Assembly: GCA_023393235.1 (NCBI GenBank)
Contig: JAEWMH010000024.1
Span: forward strand, 1-8,514
DNA: 8,514 bases
From: Bacillota bacterium
Lineage (GTDB): Bacteria > Bacillota > Bacilli > Paenibacillales > NBRC-103111
Reading direction: 5' to 3'
The position numbers and the translations under genes are program-made. The notes beneath the pieces were generated by a model. The model was given only the letters and a program-made list of their open reading frames with translations. It searched no databases and was not told the DNA's origin. Shown one piece after another: positions 1 to 6,129 of this stretch; the first letter of the stretch is position 1; every line of letters starts with the position of its first letter.

Positions 1-2258
1 GGTTCCAGCGCCGTGATGGCCAGGGCGGTCAGGGAGGCCAAGGCGGCTTCCAACGCCGTGACGGTCAAGGAGGCGGTCAAGGCGGGTTCCAACGCCGTGA
101 CGGCCAAGGAGGTCAAGGGGGCCAAGGAGGCTTCCAACGCCGTGATGACCGTGGGCCGGGACTGGGTGCTATGGCATCTGCTTTGCAATCTGCAGGCGCC
201 CCCGTGTCCAGCAGCTCTCCTACCCGCAGAAATAACGACCGGGACAAAAACCGCGGCGAACACGGCCGCAACGACTATCAAGCCAGAAAGCCTGTACAAG
301 ATAAGCCGATCCGCGTTCCAACCAATGTATCGGCGGATGACGATATTGTACTTGATCTGCCAGCAGCAGGCGCAGCCAAGGTAGGCGGCGGCAAACGCGG
401 CAAACCCGCTCCCAAACGTTCCGACGACCGGGGCGGCAACAACCGCTACGGCAACAGAGGCCGCAACCAGCAGCAAAATGTTGTCCGCAAAGAGAAGATC
501 GACAATACCCCCAAGAAGGTGATTGTCCGCGGCACCATGACTGTTGGCGAATTCGCCAAGCTGCTGCATAAGGATGTCTCCGAGCTGATTAAGAAGCTCC
601 TGTTCCTGGGTGTGATGGCGACCATCAACCAGGAGCTGGATTTGGATACCATTCAGCTGCTTGCCACCGATTATGGTGTGGAAGTGGAGCTGAAGATTCC
701 CGTTGATGAAACCAACATCGAAGCAACGGAAGAAAATGATGATCCCGCTGATCTGCAGGAGCGTCCTCCCGTTGTTACCATCATGGGACACGTTGACCAC
801 GGTAAAACCACCTTGCTGGATGCCATCCGCCATACCAATGTGACGGAAGGCGAAGCAGGCGGCATTACCCAGCATATCGGCGCGTACCAAGTAGAAATCA
901 ACGGCCGTAAAATTTCCTTCCTGGATACTCCGGGCCACGAAGCATTTACCTCCATGCGTGCCCGCGGCGCACAGGTTACGGATATCACCATCCTGGTGGT
1001 GGCAGCCGACGACGGCGTAATGCCCCAAACCAAGGAAGCCATTGCCCATGCCAAGGCGGCTAAGGTGCCGATTATCGTAGCTGTGAACAAAATTGACAAG
1101 CCGGATGCCAATCCGGACCGCATCAAGCAGGAACTGATGGAGTTTGAGCTGGTTCCGGAAGAGTGGGGCGGCGACACCATTTTCGCCAATATCTCCGCCA
1201 AGCAGCGTATAGGGCTGGAGAACCTGCTGGAGATGATCCTTTTGGTTGCGGACGTCCAAGAGCTGAAGGCCAACCCGAACAAGCGCGCCAGAGGCACCGT
1301 TATCGAGGCCGAGCTGGATAAGGGCAAGGGACCGGTTGCGCGGGTGCTTGTGCAAAACGGTACTCTGAAGGTAGGCGACTCCTTTATCGCCGGTAATACC
1401 TTCGGCCGCGTCCGGGCGATGGTTAACGACAAGGGCAAGCGCCTGAAGGAAGCCGGTCCGTCCACACCTGTGGAAATTACCGGTCTGACCGAAGTGCCGC
1501 AAGCCGGCGACATGTTCCTGGCCTTCGAAGACGAGCGTAAGGCACGGGAAATTGCCGAGAAGCGGACCAGCAACCAGCGTCAAGCTGATATGGGCGCCAA
1601 CACCCGGGTTACCCTGGACGATCTGTTCAAGCAGATCAAGGAAGGGGAAATCAAGGATCTTAACGTTATCATCAAGGGTGACGTACAAGGCTCCGTTGAA
1701 GCGCTCCGCGGCTCTCTCGAAAAAATCGAAGTGGAAGGCGCGCGGGTTAAGATTCTGCATGCCGGCGTAGGTGCCGTCACCGAGTCCGACATTATTCTCG
1801 CCTCCGCATCCAATGCGATTATCATCGGCTTCAACGTTCGTCCGGAGCCGGCTGCCTTGGCTACCGCTGAGCAGGAGAAGGTGGATATCCGCCAGCACCG
1901 CGTCATTTACAAGGTCATCGAAGAAATCGAATCCGCGATGAAGGGCCTTCTGGACCCTGTATTCAAGGAAAGTGTTATCGGCCAGGCTGAAGTCCGCAAT
2001 ACCTTCAAGATTTCCAAGGTGGGCACGATTGCCGGTTGTATGGTTATCAGCGGCAAGATTACCCGTTCCGCCGAGGCACGCCTGATTCGTCAAGGCATTG
2101 TGGTTTATGAAGGCAAACTGGATTCCCTCAAACGCTTCAAGGACGACGCTAAGGAAGTGGCGCAAGGTTATGAATGCGGCATTACCCTAGACCGGTTTAA
2201 CGACCTGAAGGAAGGGGATATTATAGAAGCATTTATCATGGAGAGCGTAGAGAGGTGA
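1..2258 (+). CDS. infB: Translation initiation factor IF2, 5'-truncated by the window edge
   Basis: GTPase that places initiator fMet-tRNA on the 30S subunit and promotes 50S joining. The frame is open from the first full codon at base 3 to TGA 2256-2258 (751 residues visible), so the ATG at 171 is internal and the true start lies upstream. Order of parts: Gly/Gln repeats (3-149), a disordered basic Arg/Asn/Gly-rich linker to about 530, an IF2N domain (about 534-690, TMTVGEFAKLL), then the G domain. G-domain motifs are G1 GHVDHGKT (786-812 region), G3 DTPGHE (924-941), G4 NKID (1086-1097) and G5 SAK (1194-1202). Domains II, III and the fMet-tRNA-binding C2 domain follow (about 1290-2250), ending IIEAFIMESVER. 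All GTPase motifs are intact. The gene lies 7 nt upstream of rbfA, whose SD overlaps the infB stop. Identity is certain; only the N-terminal extent is unknown. Confidence 0.98.
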   Translation, partial: FQRRDGQGGQGGQGGFQRRDGQGGGQGGFQRRDGQGGQGGQGGFQRRDDRGPGLGAMASALQSAGAPVSSSSPTRRNNDRDKNRGEHGRNDYQARKPVQDKPIRVPTNVSADDDIVLDLPAAGAAKVGGGKRGKPAPKRSDDRGGNNRYGNRGRNQQQNVVRKEKIDNTPKKVIVRGTMTVGEFAKLLHKDVSELIKKLLFLGVMATINQELDLDTIQLLATDYGVEVELKIPVDETNIEATEENDDPADLQERPPVVTIMGHVDHGKTTLLDAIRHTNVTEGEAGGITQHIGAYQVEINGRKISFLDTPGHEAFTSMRARGAQVTDITILVVAADDGVMPQTKEAIAHAKAAKVPIIVAVNKIDKPDANPDRIKQELMEFELVPEEWGGDTIFANISAKQRIGLENLLEMILLVADVQELKANPNKRARGTVIEAELDKGKGPVARVLVQNGTLKVGDSFIAGNTFGRVRAMVNDKGKRLKEAGPSTPVEITGLTEVPQAGDMFLAFEDERKAREIAEKRTSNQRQADMGANTRVTLDDLFKQIKEGEIKDLNVIIKGDVQGSVEALRGSLEKIEVEGARVKILHAGVGAVTESDIILASASNAIIIGFNVRPEPAALATAEQEKVDIRQHRVIYKVIEEIESAMKGLLDPVFKESVIGQAEVRNTFKISKVGTIAGCMVISGKITRSAEARLIRQGIVVYEGKLDSLKRFKDDAKEVAQGYECGITLDRFNDLKEGDIIEAFIMESVER
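3..149 (+). repeat. In-frame tandem repeats in the IF2 N-terminal region
   Basis: Three full units and one partial unit encode FQRRDGQGG-type repeats. Units lie at 3-47 (15 codons), 48-86 (13 codons) and 87-131 (15 codons), with a partial FQRRD unit from 132. Each begins with TTC CAR CGC CGT GAY. Copies differ mostly at synonymous third positions and by two codons in length, so the array has been kept in frame while drifting at the DNA level. Gly/Gln/Arg-rich disordered N-termini are common in IF2 of some Bacillota. The array may extend upstream of the window. Confidence 0.93.
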
Positions 2259-2265
2259 AATAGGC

Positions 2266-2619
2266 ATGGCCAAAATTCGCACCGGCCGGGTAGGGGAGCA
2301 AATCAAGAAGGAACTCAGCCTCATTCTGCAAACGGAATTTAAGGATCCGCGGATGGGCTTTACCACCATCACTGGTGTAGAGGTGACCAATGATTTTTCC
2401 CAAGCGAAGGTATACTTGAGCGTTCTTGGTTCCGACCAGGAACGCCAGGATACGCTGAAGGCGCTGGAGCGCGGTAAAGGCTTCATCCGCTCGGAGCTGT
2501 CCAAACGGGTAAGACTCCGCATTGTTCCCGAGTTGATTTTCCTTATCGACAGCTCGGTGGCTTACGGCAGCCGGATTGAGGAGCTCATTCACCGGATTAA
2601 TGAGGATAATGAATCATGA
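2266..2619 (+). CDS. rbfA: 30S ribosome-binding factor A
   Basis: RbfA binds the immature 30S subunit near helix 1 and the neck and is needed for late 16S rRNA 5'-end maturation and cold adaptation. The protein is 117 residues, normal for the family, and forms one KH-like domain. Recognisable wording includes RTGRVGEQIKKEL near the N-terminus, the LKDPR-like EFKDPRMGF (about 25-33), the AKVYLSVLG strand and the C-terminal VAYGSRIEELI helix. ATG 2266 is preceded by AGAGGTG at 2251-2257, which overlaps the infB stop codon, so translation is likely coupled to infB. Its TGA overlaps the ATG of nrnA (ATGA at 2616-2619). Nothing is missing or unusual. Confidence 0.97.
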   Translation: MAKIRTGRVGEQIKKELSLILQTEFKDPRMGFTTITGVEVTNDFSQAKVYLSVLGSDQERQDTLKALERGKGFIRSELSKRVRLRIVPELIFLIDSSVAYGSRIEELIHRINEDNES

Positions 2620-3632
2620 GCGCCCCGAATCTGACTTCGCCTGCTGACGCCTACCGGAATCAGCTGGAGGAAGCCAAAGCTTTTATTCTGGCGTTTGACC
2701 ATTTTCTGGTGGTGTCCCACGTGAACCCTGACGGGGATGCCATCGGCTCTACCTTGGCCGTAGGCCAGATGCTTCAGCTGTTGGGGAAATCCTTCGTGAC
2801 AATCAATGAAGGGGAGGTTCCCTCTAAGTTTGGCATGCTGCCCCGATCCGCCGAGATTCTCAACTATTCCTTGCGGGGAAACGCTGAGCCGCGTCCTCCT
2901 TTTGATTGTGTCATCGCGGTGGATTGTGCGGATTACCAGCGGATTGGGCTTGTTAAGGAATGGTTTACCGCAGAAACGCCGATTCTTAATATCGATCATC
3001 ACCCCACCAACGACGGCTTTGGCCGGGTCAACCTGATCCGTGCCGATGCCGCCGCTACGGCGGAGGTGCTGTACGATCTGGCTACACTGCTGGCCATCAG
3101 CTGGACGAAGCCGCTGGCGGACTGCATCTATACCGGGCTTTTGACCGATACGGGAGGTTTCCGGTATTCCAATACCACCCCCCGCGTGTTGAAGATTGCC
3201 TCCGAAATGCTGGAATACGGTGTAGACGGCAATGATCTGGCGGATCAGTTTCTGGAGAAGTTAACCTTATCCCATGTGATGGTGCTGCAAAAGGCGCTTG
3301 CCGCCTTAAATTTTAACAGAGACAATCGGATTGCTTGGGTGAGTGTGTCGCTGCAGGATGTGGCGGATGCCCATGCCCAGAATGCCGATCTCGAAGGGCT
3401 TGTGAATTATCCCCGCAATATTGAAGGGGTGGAAGTAGGACTTTTGTTCAAACAGATTGACGGTGAAAAGTGGAAGGTCAGCTTCCGCTCCGCCGGATTG
3501 GTTGATGTGGCTGATGTGGCCAAGCATTTTGGCGGCGGGGGTCATATCCGGGCGGCAGGCTGTGCCGTAAAGGGAACACATGAGCAGGTCGTGGAGCAGG
3601 TTCTCCAGGAAATTCAAAGGAGGCTGCCATGA
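2616..3632 (+). CDS. nrnA: DHH/DHHA1 phosphoesterase, NrnA-type nanoRNase and pAp phosphatase
   Basis: Family members hydrolyse RNA oligonucleotides of about 2-5 nt and dephosphorylate pAp in the cytoplasm, using Mn ions. Of 338 residues, the DHH domain carries motif I SHVNPDGDAIGS (H35, D39, D41), motif II AVDCAD (D103), motif III NIDHHP (D127-H128-H129) and motif IV TDTGGF (D178). The DHHA1 substrate-binding domain ends with KVSFRS (about 287-292) and GGGGHIRAAG (306-315). All expected metal ligands are present. The start at ATG 2616 gives the ATGA overlap with rbfA, with a modest GAGG at 2602-2605. A short N-terminal extension of about 20 residues precedes the domain. It overlaps truB by ATGA. 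With PNPase downstream it would complete RNA turnover. Whether oligonucleotides or pAp is the main substrate cannot be read from sequence. Confidence 0.95.
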   Translation: MSAPNLTSPADAYRNQLEEAKAFILAFDHFLVVSHVNPDGDAIGSTLAVGQMLQLLGKSFVTINEGEVPSKFGMLPRSAEILNYSLRGNAEPRPPFDCVIAVDCADYQRIGLVKEWFTAETPILNIDHHPTNDGFGRVNLIRADAAATAEVLYDLATLLAISWTKPLADCIYTGLLTDTGGFRYSNTTPRVLKIASEMLEYGVDGNDLADQFLEKLTLSHVMVLQKALAALNFNRDNRIAWVSVSLQDVADAHAQNADLEGLVNYPRNIEGVEVGLLFKQIDGEKWKVSFRSAGLVDVADVAKHFGGGGHIRAAGCAVKGTHEQVVEQVLQEIQRRLP

Positions 3633-4576
3633 GTTTGGAAGGTGTTCTGCCCATCTGGAAACCCGTTCAATTTACATCCCATGATGTGGTGGCGAAAGCC
3701 CGTGGCATTCTCAAAATGAAGCGGATTGGACACACGGGCACCTTGGATCCCATGGTAACCGGTGTCCTTCCCTTATGCTTGGGCAGAGCGACCCGTCTGG
3801 TGGAATATATACAGGAAATGCCCAAGGAGTATGAGGCCAAACTGGTTATCGGGCTGGCCACGGACACGGAGGACCTCACCGGCAGCGTCATTGAACGTGC
3901 GGATCAGGTGACGGTCAACGAGCAGCAGATTCAAGACGTCATGAACCGGTTTACCGGTGTGATCGAACAGATTCCCCCCATGTATTCGGCAGTGAAGGTG
4001 GATGGGAAACGATTGTATGAGCTTGCCCGCGGCGGTGAGGTAGTGGAGCGCCAGCCCAGGCAGGTTACCATTCACAGCATACATATCCTATCGGTCAAGC
4101 TGGATGTTCCGGAGCCGGAGATTGTGTTCCGCGTCCGCTGCTCCAAAGGCACATATATCCGCACCCTGTGCTCCGATATCGGACGGGCCCTGGGTTATCC
4201 GGCGGTTATGGCGGAGCTGGTCAGAACCGGAACCGGAGGCATGACCCGGGCGCAGTGCGTCACTCTGGAGGAGCTGGCTGAAGCCAAGCGCCAAGGGGAC
4301 GAGACATTGGCCCAATGGCTGATCCCCGCTGACCAGGCGGTTTCCTTTTTTCCAGCCGTCGAGGTTGGAGCTGAGGCGGCGGTTCATGCCCGTCAGGGCA
4401 AAAAAATCCGTTTGGCAGCGGACGAAGCAGCCAAACAGCCGGACATGGAGCTGCCTGAGCAAATGCGCAGGCTGAAGCGGGTGTACGGACCCGGAGACGA
4501 TTTCCTCGGCCTGTTCAGGCTGGAGGAGGACGGCCGGACTCTGGCGGCAGAGAAAGTGTTTTTGCCGGAGGCTTGA
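3629..4576 (+). CDS. truB: tRNA pseudouridine-55 synthase
   Basis: Isomerises U55 to pseudouridine in the T-loop of most elongator tRNAs and also acts as a tRNA chaperone. The protein has 315 residues, slightly longer than many bacterial TruB. Visible motifs are the N-terminal GVLPIWKPVQFTSHDVV, motif II GHTGTLDPMVTGVLP with catalytic Asp40, the KEYEAKLVIG strand with conserved Tyr69, QIPPMYSAVKVDGKRLYELAR (114-134) and motif III SKGTYIRTLCSDIG (172-185). A PUA-like C-terminal portion follows (about 240-315). A strong SD, AAAGGAGG at 3616-3623, sits 5 nt before ATG 3629, inside the end of nrnA. The ATGA overlap suggests translational coupling. Identity is secure. Confidence 0.98.
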   Translation: MSLEGVLPIWKPVQFTSHDVVAKARGILKMKRIGHTGTLDPMVTGVLPLCLGRATRLVEYIQEMPKEYEAKLVIGLATDTEDLTGSVIERADQVTVNEQQIQDVMNRFTGVIEQIPPMYSAVKVDGKRLYELARGGEVVERQPRQVTIHSIHILSVKLDVPEPEIVFRVRCSKGTYIRTLCSDIGRALGYPAVMAELVRTGTGGMTRAQCVTLEELAEAKRQGDETLAQWLIPADQAVSFFPAVEVGAEAAVHARQGKKIRLAADEAAKQPDMELPEQMRRLKRVYGPGDDFLGLFRLEEDGRTLAAEKVFLPEA

Positions 4577-4594
4577 TGAACCGGTTCTATAGGC

Positions 4595-4600
4595 AGGTGG
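4595..4600 (+). promoter_or_regulatory. Ribosome binding site supporting a TTG start for ribF
   Basis: AGGTGG lies 6 nt upstream of TTG 4607-4609. No in-frame ATG precedes the conserved GDFDGVHAGH motif early enough to act as the start, and GTG 4598-4600 is in a different frame. The site therefore decides the start choice for ribF. Confidence 0.75.
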
Positions 4601-4606
4601 AGAGAG

Positions 4607-5548
4607 TTGGAGATATTTCGTATACAGGCGGCCCCTGGTGAGATTGCCCGCATCATTGCTTCAGGCCCCCCTCAGGTAATGGCCATCGGGGATTTTGACG
4701 GTGTCCATGCGGGGCACCGCAAGGTATTGCTTACTGCTGTGGAGAAAGCCGGGGCCCATGATTTTACTCCGGCGGTGATGACCTTTCATCCCCATCCCCG
4801 TGAGGTGCTGGGGCATCCCCAATACCGGGATTCTTTGACCCCCATTGAAGATAAATTGCGTCTGTTCGAAGCCCTGGGATTAAAGCGGGTTTACCTGGTC
4901 GGGTTTGACGGGGCCTTCGCCCAGCTGCCTCCAGAGCAGTTTGTCGAGGATATTCTGGTCTCCGGCAAGCTTGCATCCGTTGTAGTCGGCTTTGACTTTA
5001 CCTTCGGCCACAAGGGTGCAGGCAACCCGCAGCGTCTGAAGGAGCTTGCCCACGGAAGGTTTGGGGTGGAAGTAGTCAGCCCATACCATCTTAACGGGGA
5101 AAAGGTCAGCAGTACCCTGATCCGCGAATGTCTGGCCAATGGCCAGGTGGAAAAGGCGGCCCGGCTTCTGGAGCGTCCGTATTCCATTACGGGTAAGGTG
5201 GTCGCAGGCGAAGGCAGAGGCAGCACTATCGGCATTCCTACTGCCAACGTGGAAACCACGGAAGGGTATGTGATTCCCGGAAGAGGGGTCTATGCGGTCC
5301 GGTTTCTGCATGACGGCCAGTGGCATTACGGGGTAATGAATATTGGCTGGAAGCCTACCTTTGCTAAGATGGAGGGGGCCGTATCCCTGGAGACGCATTT
5401 ATTTGACTTCCATAAAAAGATCTATGGTGACGAAGTGTCCATCCGGTTCATCGGCTTTATCCGGCATGAGCGGAAGTTTGGCTCAGCGGAGGAATTGGTG
5501 GCTCAGATCGGCAAGGATATCGACTCGGCAAAAGAAATGCTAAGCTGA
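4607..5548 (+). CDS. ribF: Bifunctional riboflavin kinase / FMN adenylyltransferase
   Basis: Converts riboflavin to FMN and then to FAD, using ATP for both steps. The protein has 313 residues, the usual length. The N-terminal nucleotidyltransferase half shows GDFDGVHAGH (28-37, the HxGH-like ATP site), TFHPHP (59-64), GFDFTFGHKGAGN (128-140) and SSTLIRE (168-174, the ISSTxxR-type motif). The C-terminal flavokinase half shows GRGSTIGIPTAN (203-214) with the PTAN phosphate/Mg site, GRGVYA (225-230), NIG..PTF (245-252) and ETHLFDF (262-268) with the expected catalytic Glu262. Translation starts at TTG with AGGTGG 6 nt upstream. There is a 30-nt gap after truB and no terminator between them, so it is co-transcribed. 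Ser in GRGSTIG replaces the Arg or Lys often found there; this is probably neutral. Confidence 0.96.
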   Translation: MEIFRIQAAPGEIARIIASGPPQVMAIGDFDGVHAGHRKVLLTAVEKAGAHDFTPAVMTFHPHPREVLGHPQYRDSLTPIEDKLRLFEALGLKRVYLVGFDGAFAQLPPEQFVEDILVSGKLASVVVGFDFTFGHKGAGNPQRLKELAHGRFGVEVVSPYHLNGEKVSSTLIRECLANGQVEKAARLLERPYSITGKVVAGEGRGSTIGIPTANVETTEGYVIPGRGVYAVRFLHDGQWHYGVMNIGWKPTFAKMEGAVSLETHLFDFHKKIYGDEVSIRFIGFIRHERKFGSAEELVAQIGKDIDSAKEMLS

Positions 5549-5550
5549 CA

Positions 5551-5579
5551 TTTACTTGACGCAAGGCTTGTGTTATACT
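5551..5579 (+). promoter_or_regulatory. Extended -10 sigma-A-type promoter for rpsO
   Basis: TATACT at 5574-5579 matches TATAAT in five of six bases and is preceded by TG at 5571-5572, giving an extended -10 (TGTTATACT). TTTACT at 5551-5556 lies 17 nt upstream as a four-of-six -35. The more consensus-like TTGACG at 5556-5561 is only 12 nt from the -10, so it is probably not the -35 used. The predicted start of transcription is near 5586-5587. The promoter begins 2 nt after the ribF stop. It would let rpsO be expressed independently of the upstream operon, although no terminator blocks readthrough. Confidence 0.72.
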
Positions 5580-5586
5580 GTTTCTT

Positions 5587-5702
5587 GTCGCCTGAAAACA
5601 AATATTTCCGGCGTCATTCATGAACCTTAGCTTGGTCTCCCGCTGCTCCGGCGGTCACTGGGCTAATGGGGATGTATCCACTATATCAAGGAGGTGAATA
5701 GG
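5587..5702 (+). promoter_or_regulatory. Structured rpsO 5' leader, candidate S15 autoregulatory RNA
   Basis: Two stems can be drawn. Hairpin A (5589-5613) pairs CGCC with GGCG and GAAA with TTTC around one mismatch. Hairpin B (5625-5669) pairs CC 5625-5626 with GG 5668-5669. It then forms a continuous 10-bp helix 5627-5636/5657-5666 that includes consecutive U-G, U-G and G-U wobbles followed by G-C. Above a small internal loop, CCGC 5640-5643 pairs with GCGG 5651-5654, closing the loop TGCTCCG. That loop contains CTCC, complementary to GGAG (5690-5693) of the rpsO SD AAGGAGGTG (5688-5696). S15 is known to recognise a G-U/G-C motif in 16S helix 22 and to repress its own mRNA in several bacteria, in E. 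coli through a pseudoknot. Folding here was done by hand, and regulation is inferred. Confidence 0.55.
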
Positions 5703-5972
5703 ATGGCATTGACTCAAGAACGCAAGAACCAACTGATTCTGGACCACAAGACTCACGAATCCGATACCGGATCTCCCGAGGTTCAGATTGCTATCCTTAC
5801 GGAAAACATTACAAACCTGACTAACCACTTGCGCGTGCACAAGAAGGATCACCATTCCCGCCGCGGTCTTCTGAAGATGGTCGGTCACCGTCGTAGCCTG
5901 TTGGCATACTTGAAAAACAAGGATGTTAGACGCTACAGCGCTCTTATCGAGAAACTGGGTCTTCGTAGATAA
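5703..5972 (+). CDS. rpsO: 30S ribosomal protein S15
   Basis: Primary-binding 30S protein that contacts the helix 20/21/22 junction of 16S rRNA and starts platform assembly; it also forms an intersubunit bridge. The protein has 89 residues, exactly the family length, all helical. The SPEVQIAILTENI segment, the HKKDHHSRRGLL loop (about 46-57) and the C-terminal LIEKLGLRR are canonical. RNA-contacting residues H42, D49 and S52 (Met counted) are present. ATG 5703 is chosen because AAGGAGGTG (5688-5696) sits 6 nt upstream; an in-frame GTG at 5694 lies inside that SD and is rejected. The gene has its own promoter and leader and is followed by a 372-nt spacer before pnp. Confidence 0.99.
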   Translation: MALTQERKNQLILDHKTHESDTGSPEVQIAILTENITNLTNHLRVHKKDHHSRRGLLKMVGHRRSLLAYLKNKDVRRYSALIEKLGLRR

Positions 5973-5973
5973 G

Positions 5974-6062
5974 GTTAGAGGCTATGACGCTTGTCATACG
6001 CTGTTAGCTTAAACTGCGGGTGCCGCAGCGTCCGTCTAACGGGCCCCAAGGCTGCGGTGCAG
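5974..6062 (+). other. Structured non-coding stretch in the rpsO-pnp spacer, possible multi-branched RNA
   Basis: Directly after the rpsO stop, GTTAGAGG (5974-5981) pairs with CC-G-TCTAAC (6032-6040, one bulged G) to close a junction. Inside it are a perfect hairpin, TATGAC-GCTT-GTCATA (5983-5998), and a second arm with two mutually exclusive forms. One is CGCTG (5999-6003) with CAGCG (6026-6030); the other is CTGCGG-GTG-CCGCAG (6014-6028). Downstream, CTGC-GGT-GCAG (6052-6062) repeats the CTGCGG word, and GCTGCGG 6051-6057 could also pair with CCGCAGC 6023-6029. I do not recognise a known riboswitch or RNA family. The density of perfect complementarity argues against plain spacer, but no function is established. 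Confidence 0.45.
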
Positions 6063-6070
6063 ATCATGGG

Positions 6071-6129
6071 AAAGCAACCAATGATTGCCGTGCTGTTACC
6101 GACGCATGGATCAGAATTGGTTGCTTTTT
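6071..6129 (+). terminator. Intrinsic terminator with long branched stem between rpsO and pnp
   Basis: AAAGCAACCAAT (6071-6082) is perfectly complementary to ATTGGTTGCTTT (6116-6127) over 12 bp and runs into TTTTT (6125-6129). The 33-nt insert folds further: GAT 6083-6085 with ATC 6110-6112, and CCGTGC 6088-6093 with GCATGG 6104-6109 including one G-U pair. The stem plus T-tract is typical of Rho-independent termination. It lies 98 nt after the rpsO stop and 215 nt before the pnp start. It may end the rpsO transcript, act as a leader attenuator for pnp, or serve as a processing site as long stems do between rpsO and pnp in E. coli. Confidence 0.75.

Noticed and set aside
13..384. A 123-codon + strand ORF overlapping the start of infB
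   Set aside because: It reads the infB repeats in another frame; composition and lack of any recognisable domain make it a shadow.
671..1573. A 300-codon minus-strand ORF antisense to infB
   Set aside because: Ser/Ala-rich low-information translation, no SD and no domain; a shadow of the GC-rich IF2 codons.
171..2258. infB starting at ATG 171
   Set aside because: The reading frame is open back to base 3 with repeat-type IF2 N-terminal sequence and there is no SD before 171, so this is an internal Met of a gene truncated by the window.
4577..4606. FMN riboswitch upstream of ribF
   Set aside because: The gap is only 30 nt, far too short for an FMN aptamer, and no RFN-element motifs are present.
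5556..5579. TTGACG as the -35 of the rpsO promoter
   Set aside because: It is only 12 nt from the TATACT -10; TTTACT at 17 nt together with the extended -10 TG fits better.
5973..6070. Known riboswitch or tRNA in the rpsO-pnp spacer
   Set aside because: I compared by memory with SAM, TPP, lysine, cobalamin, glycine and ydaO consensus cores and with tRNA layout; none of the invariant core motifs is present.
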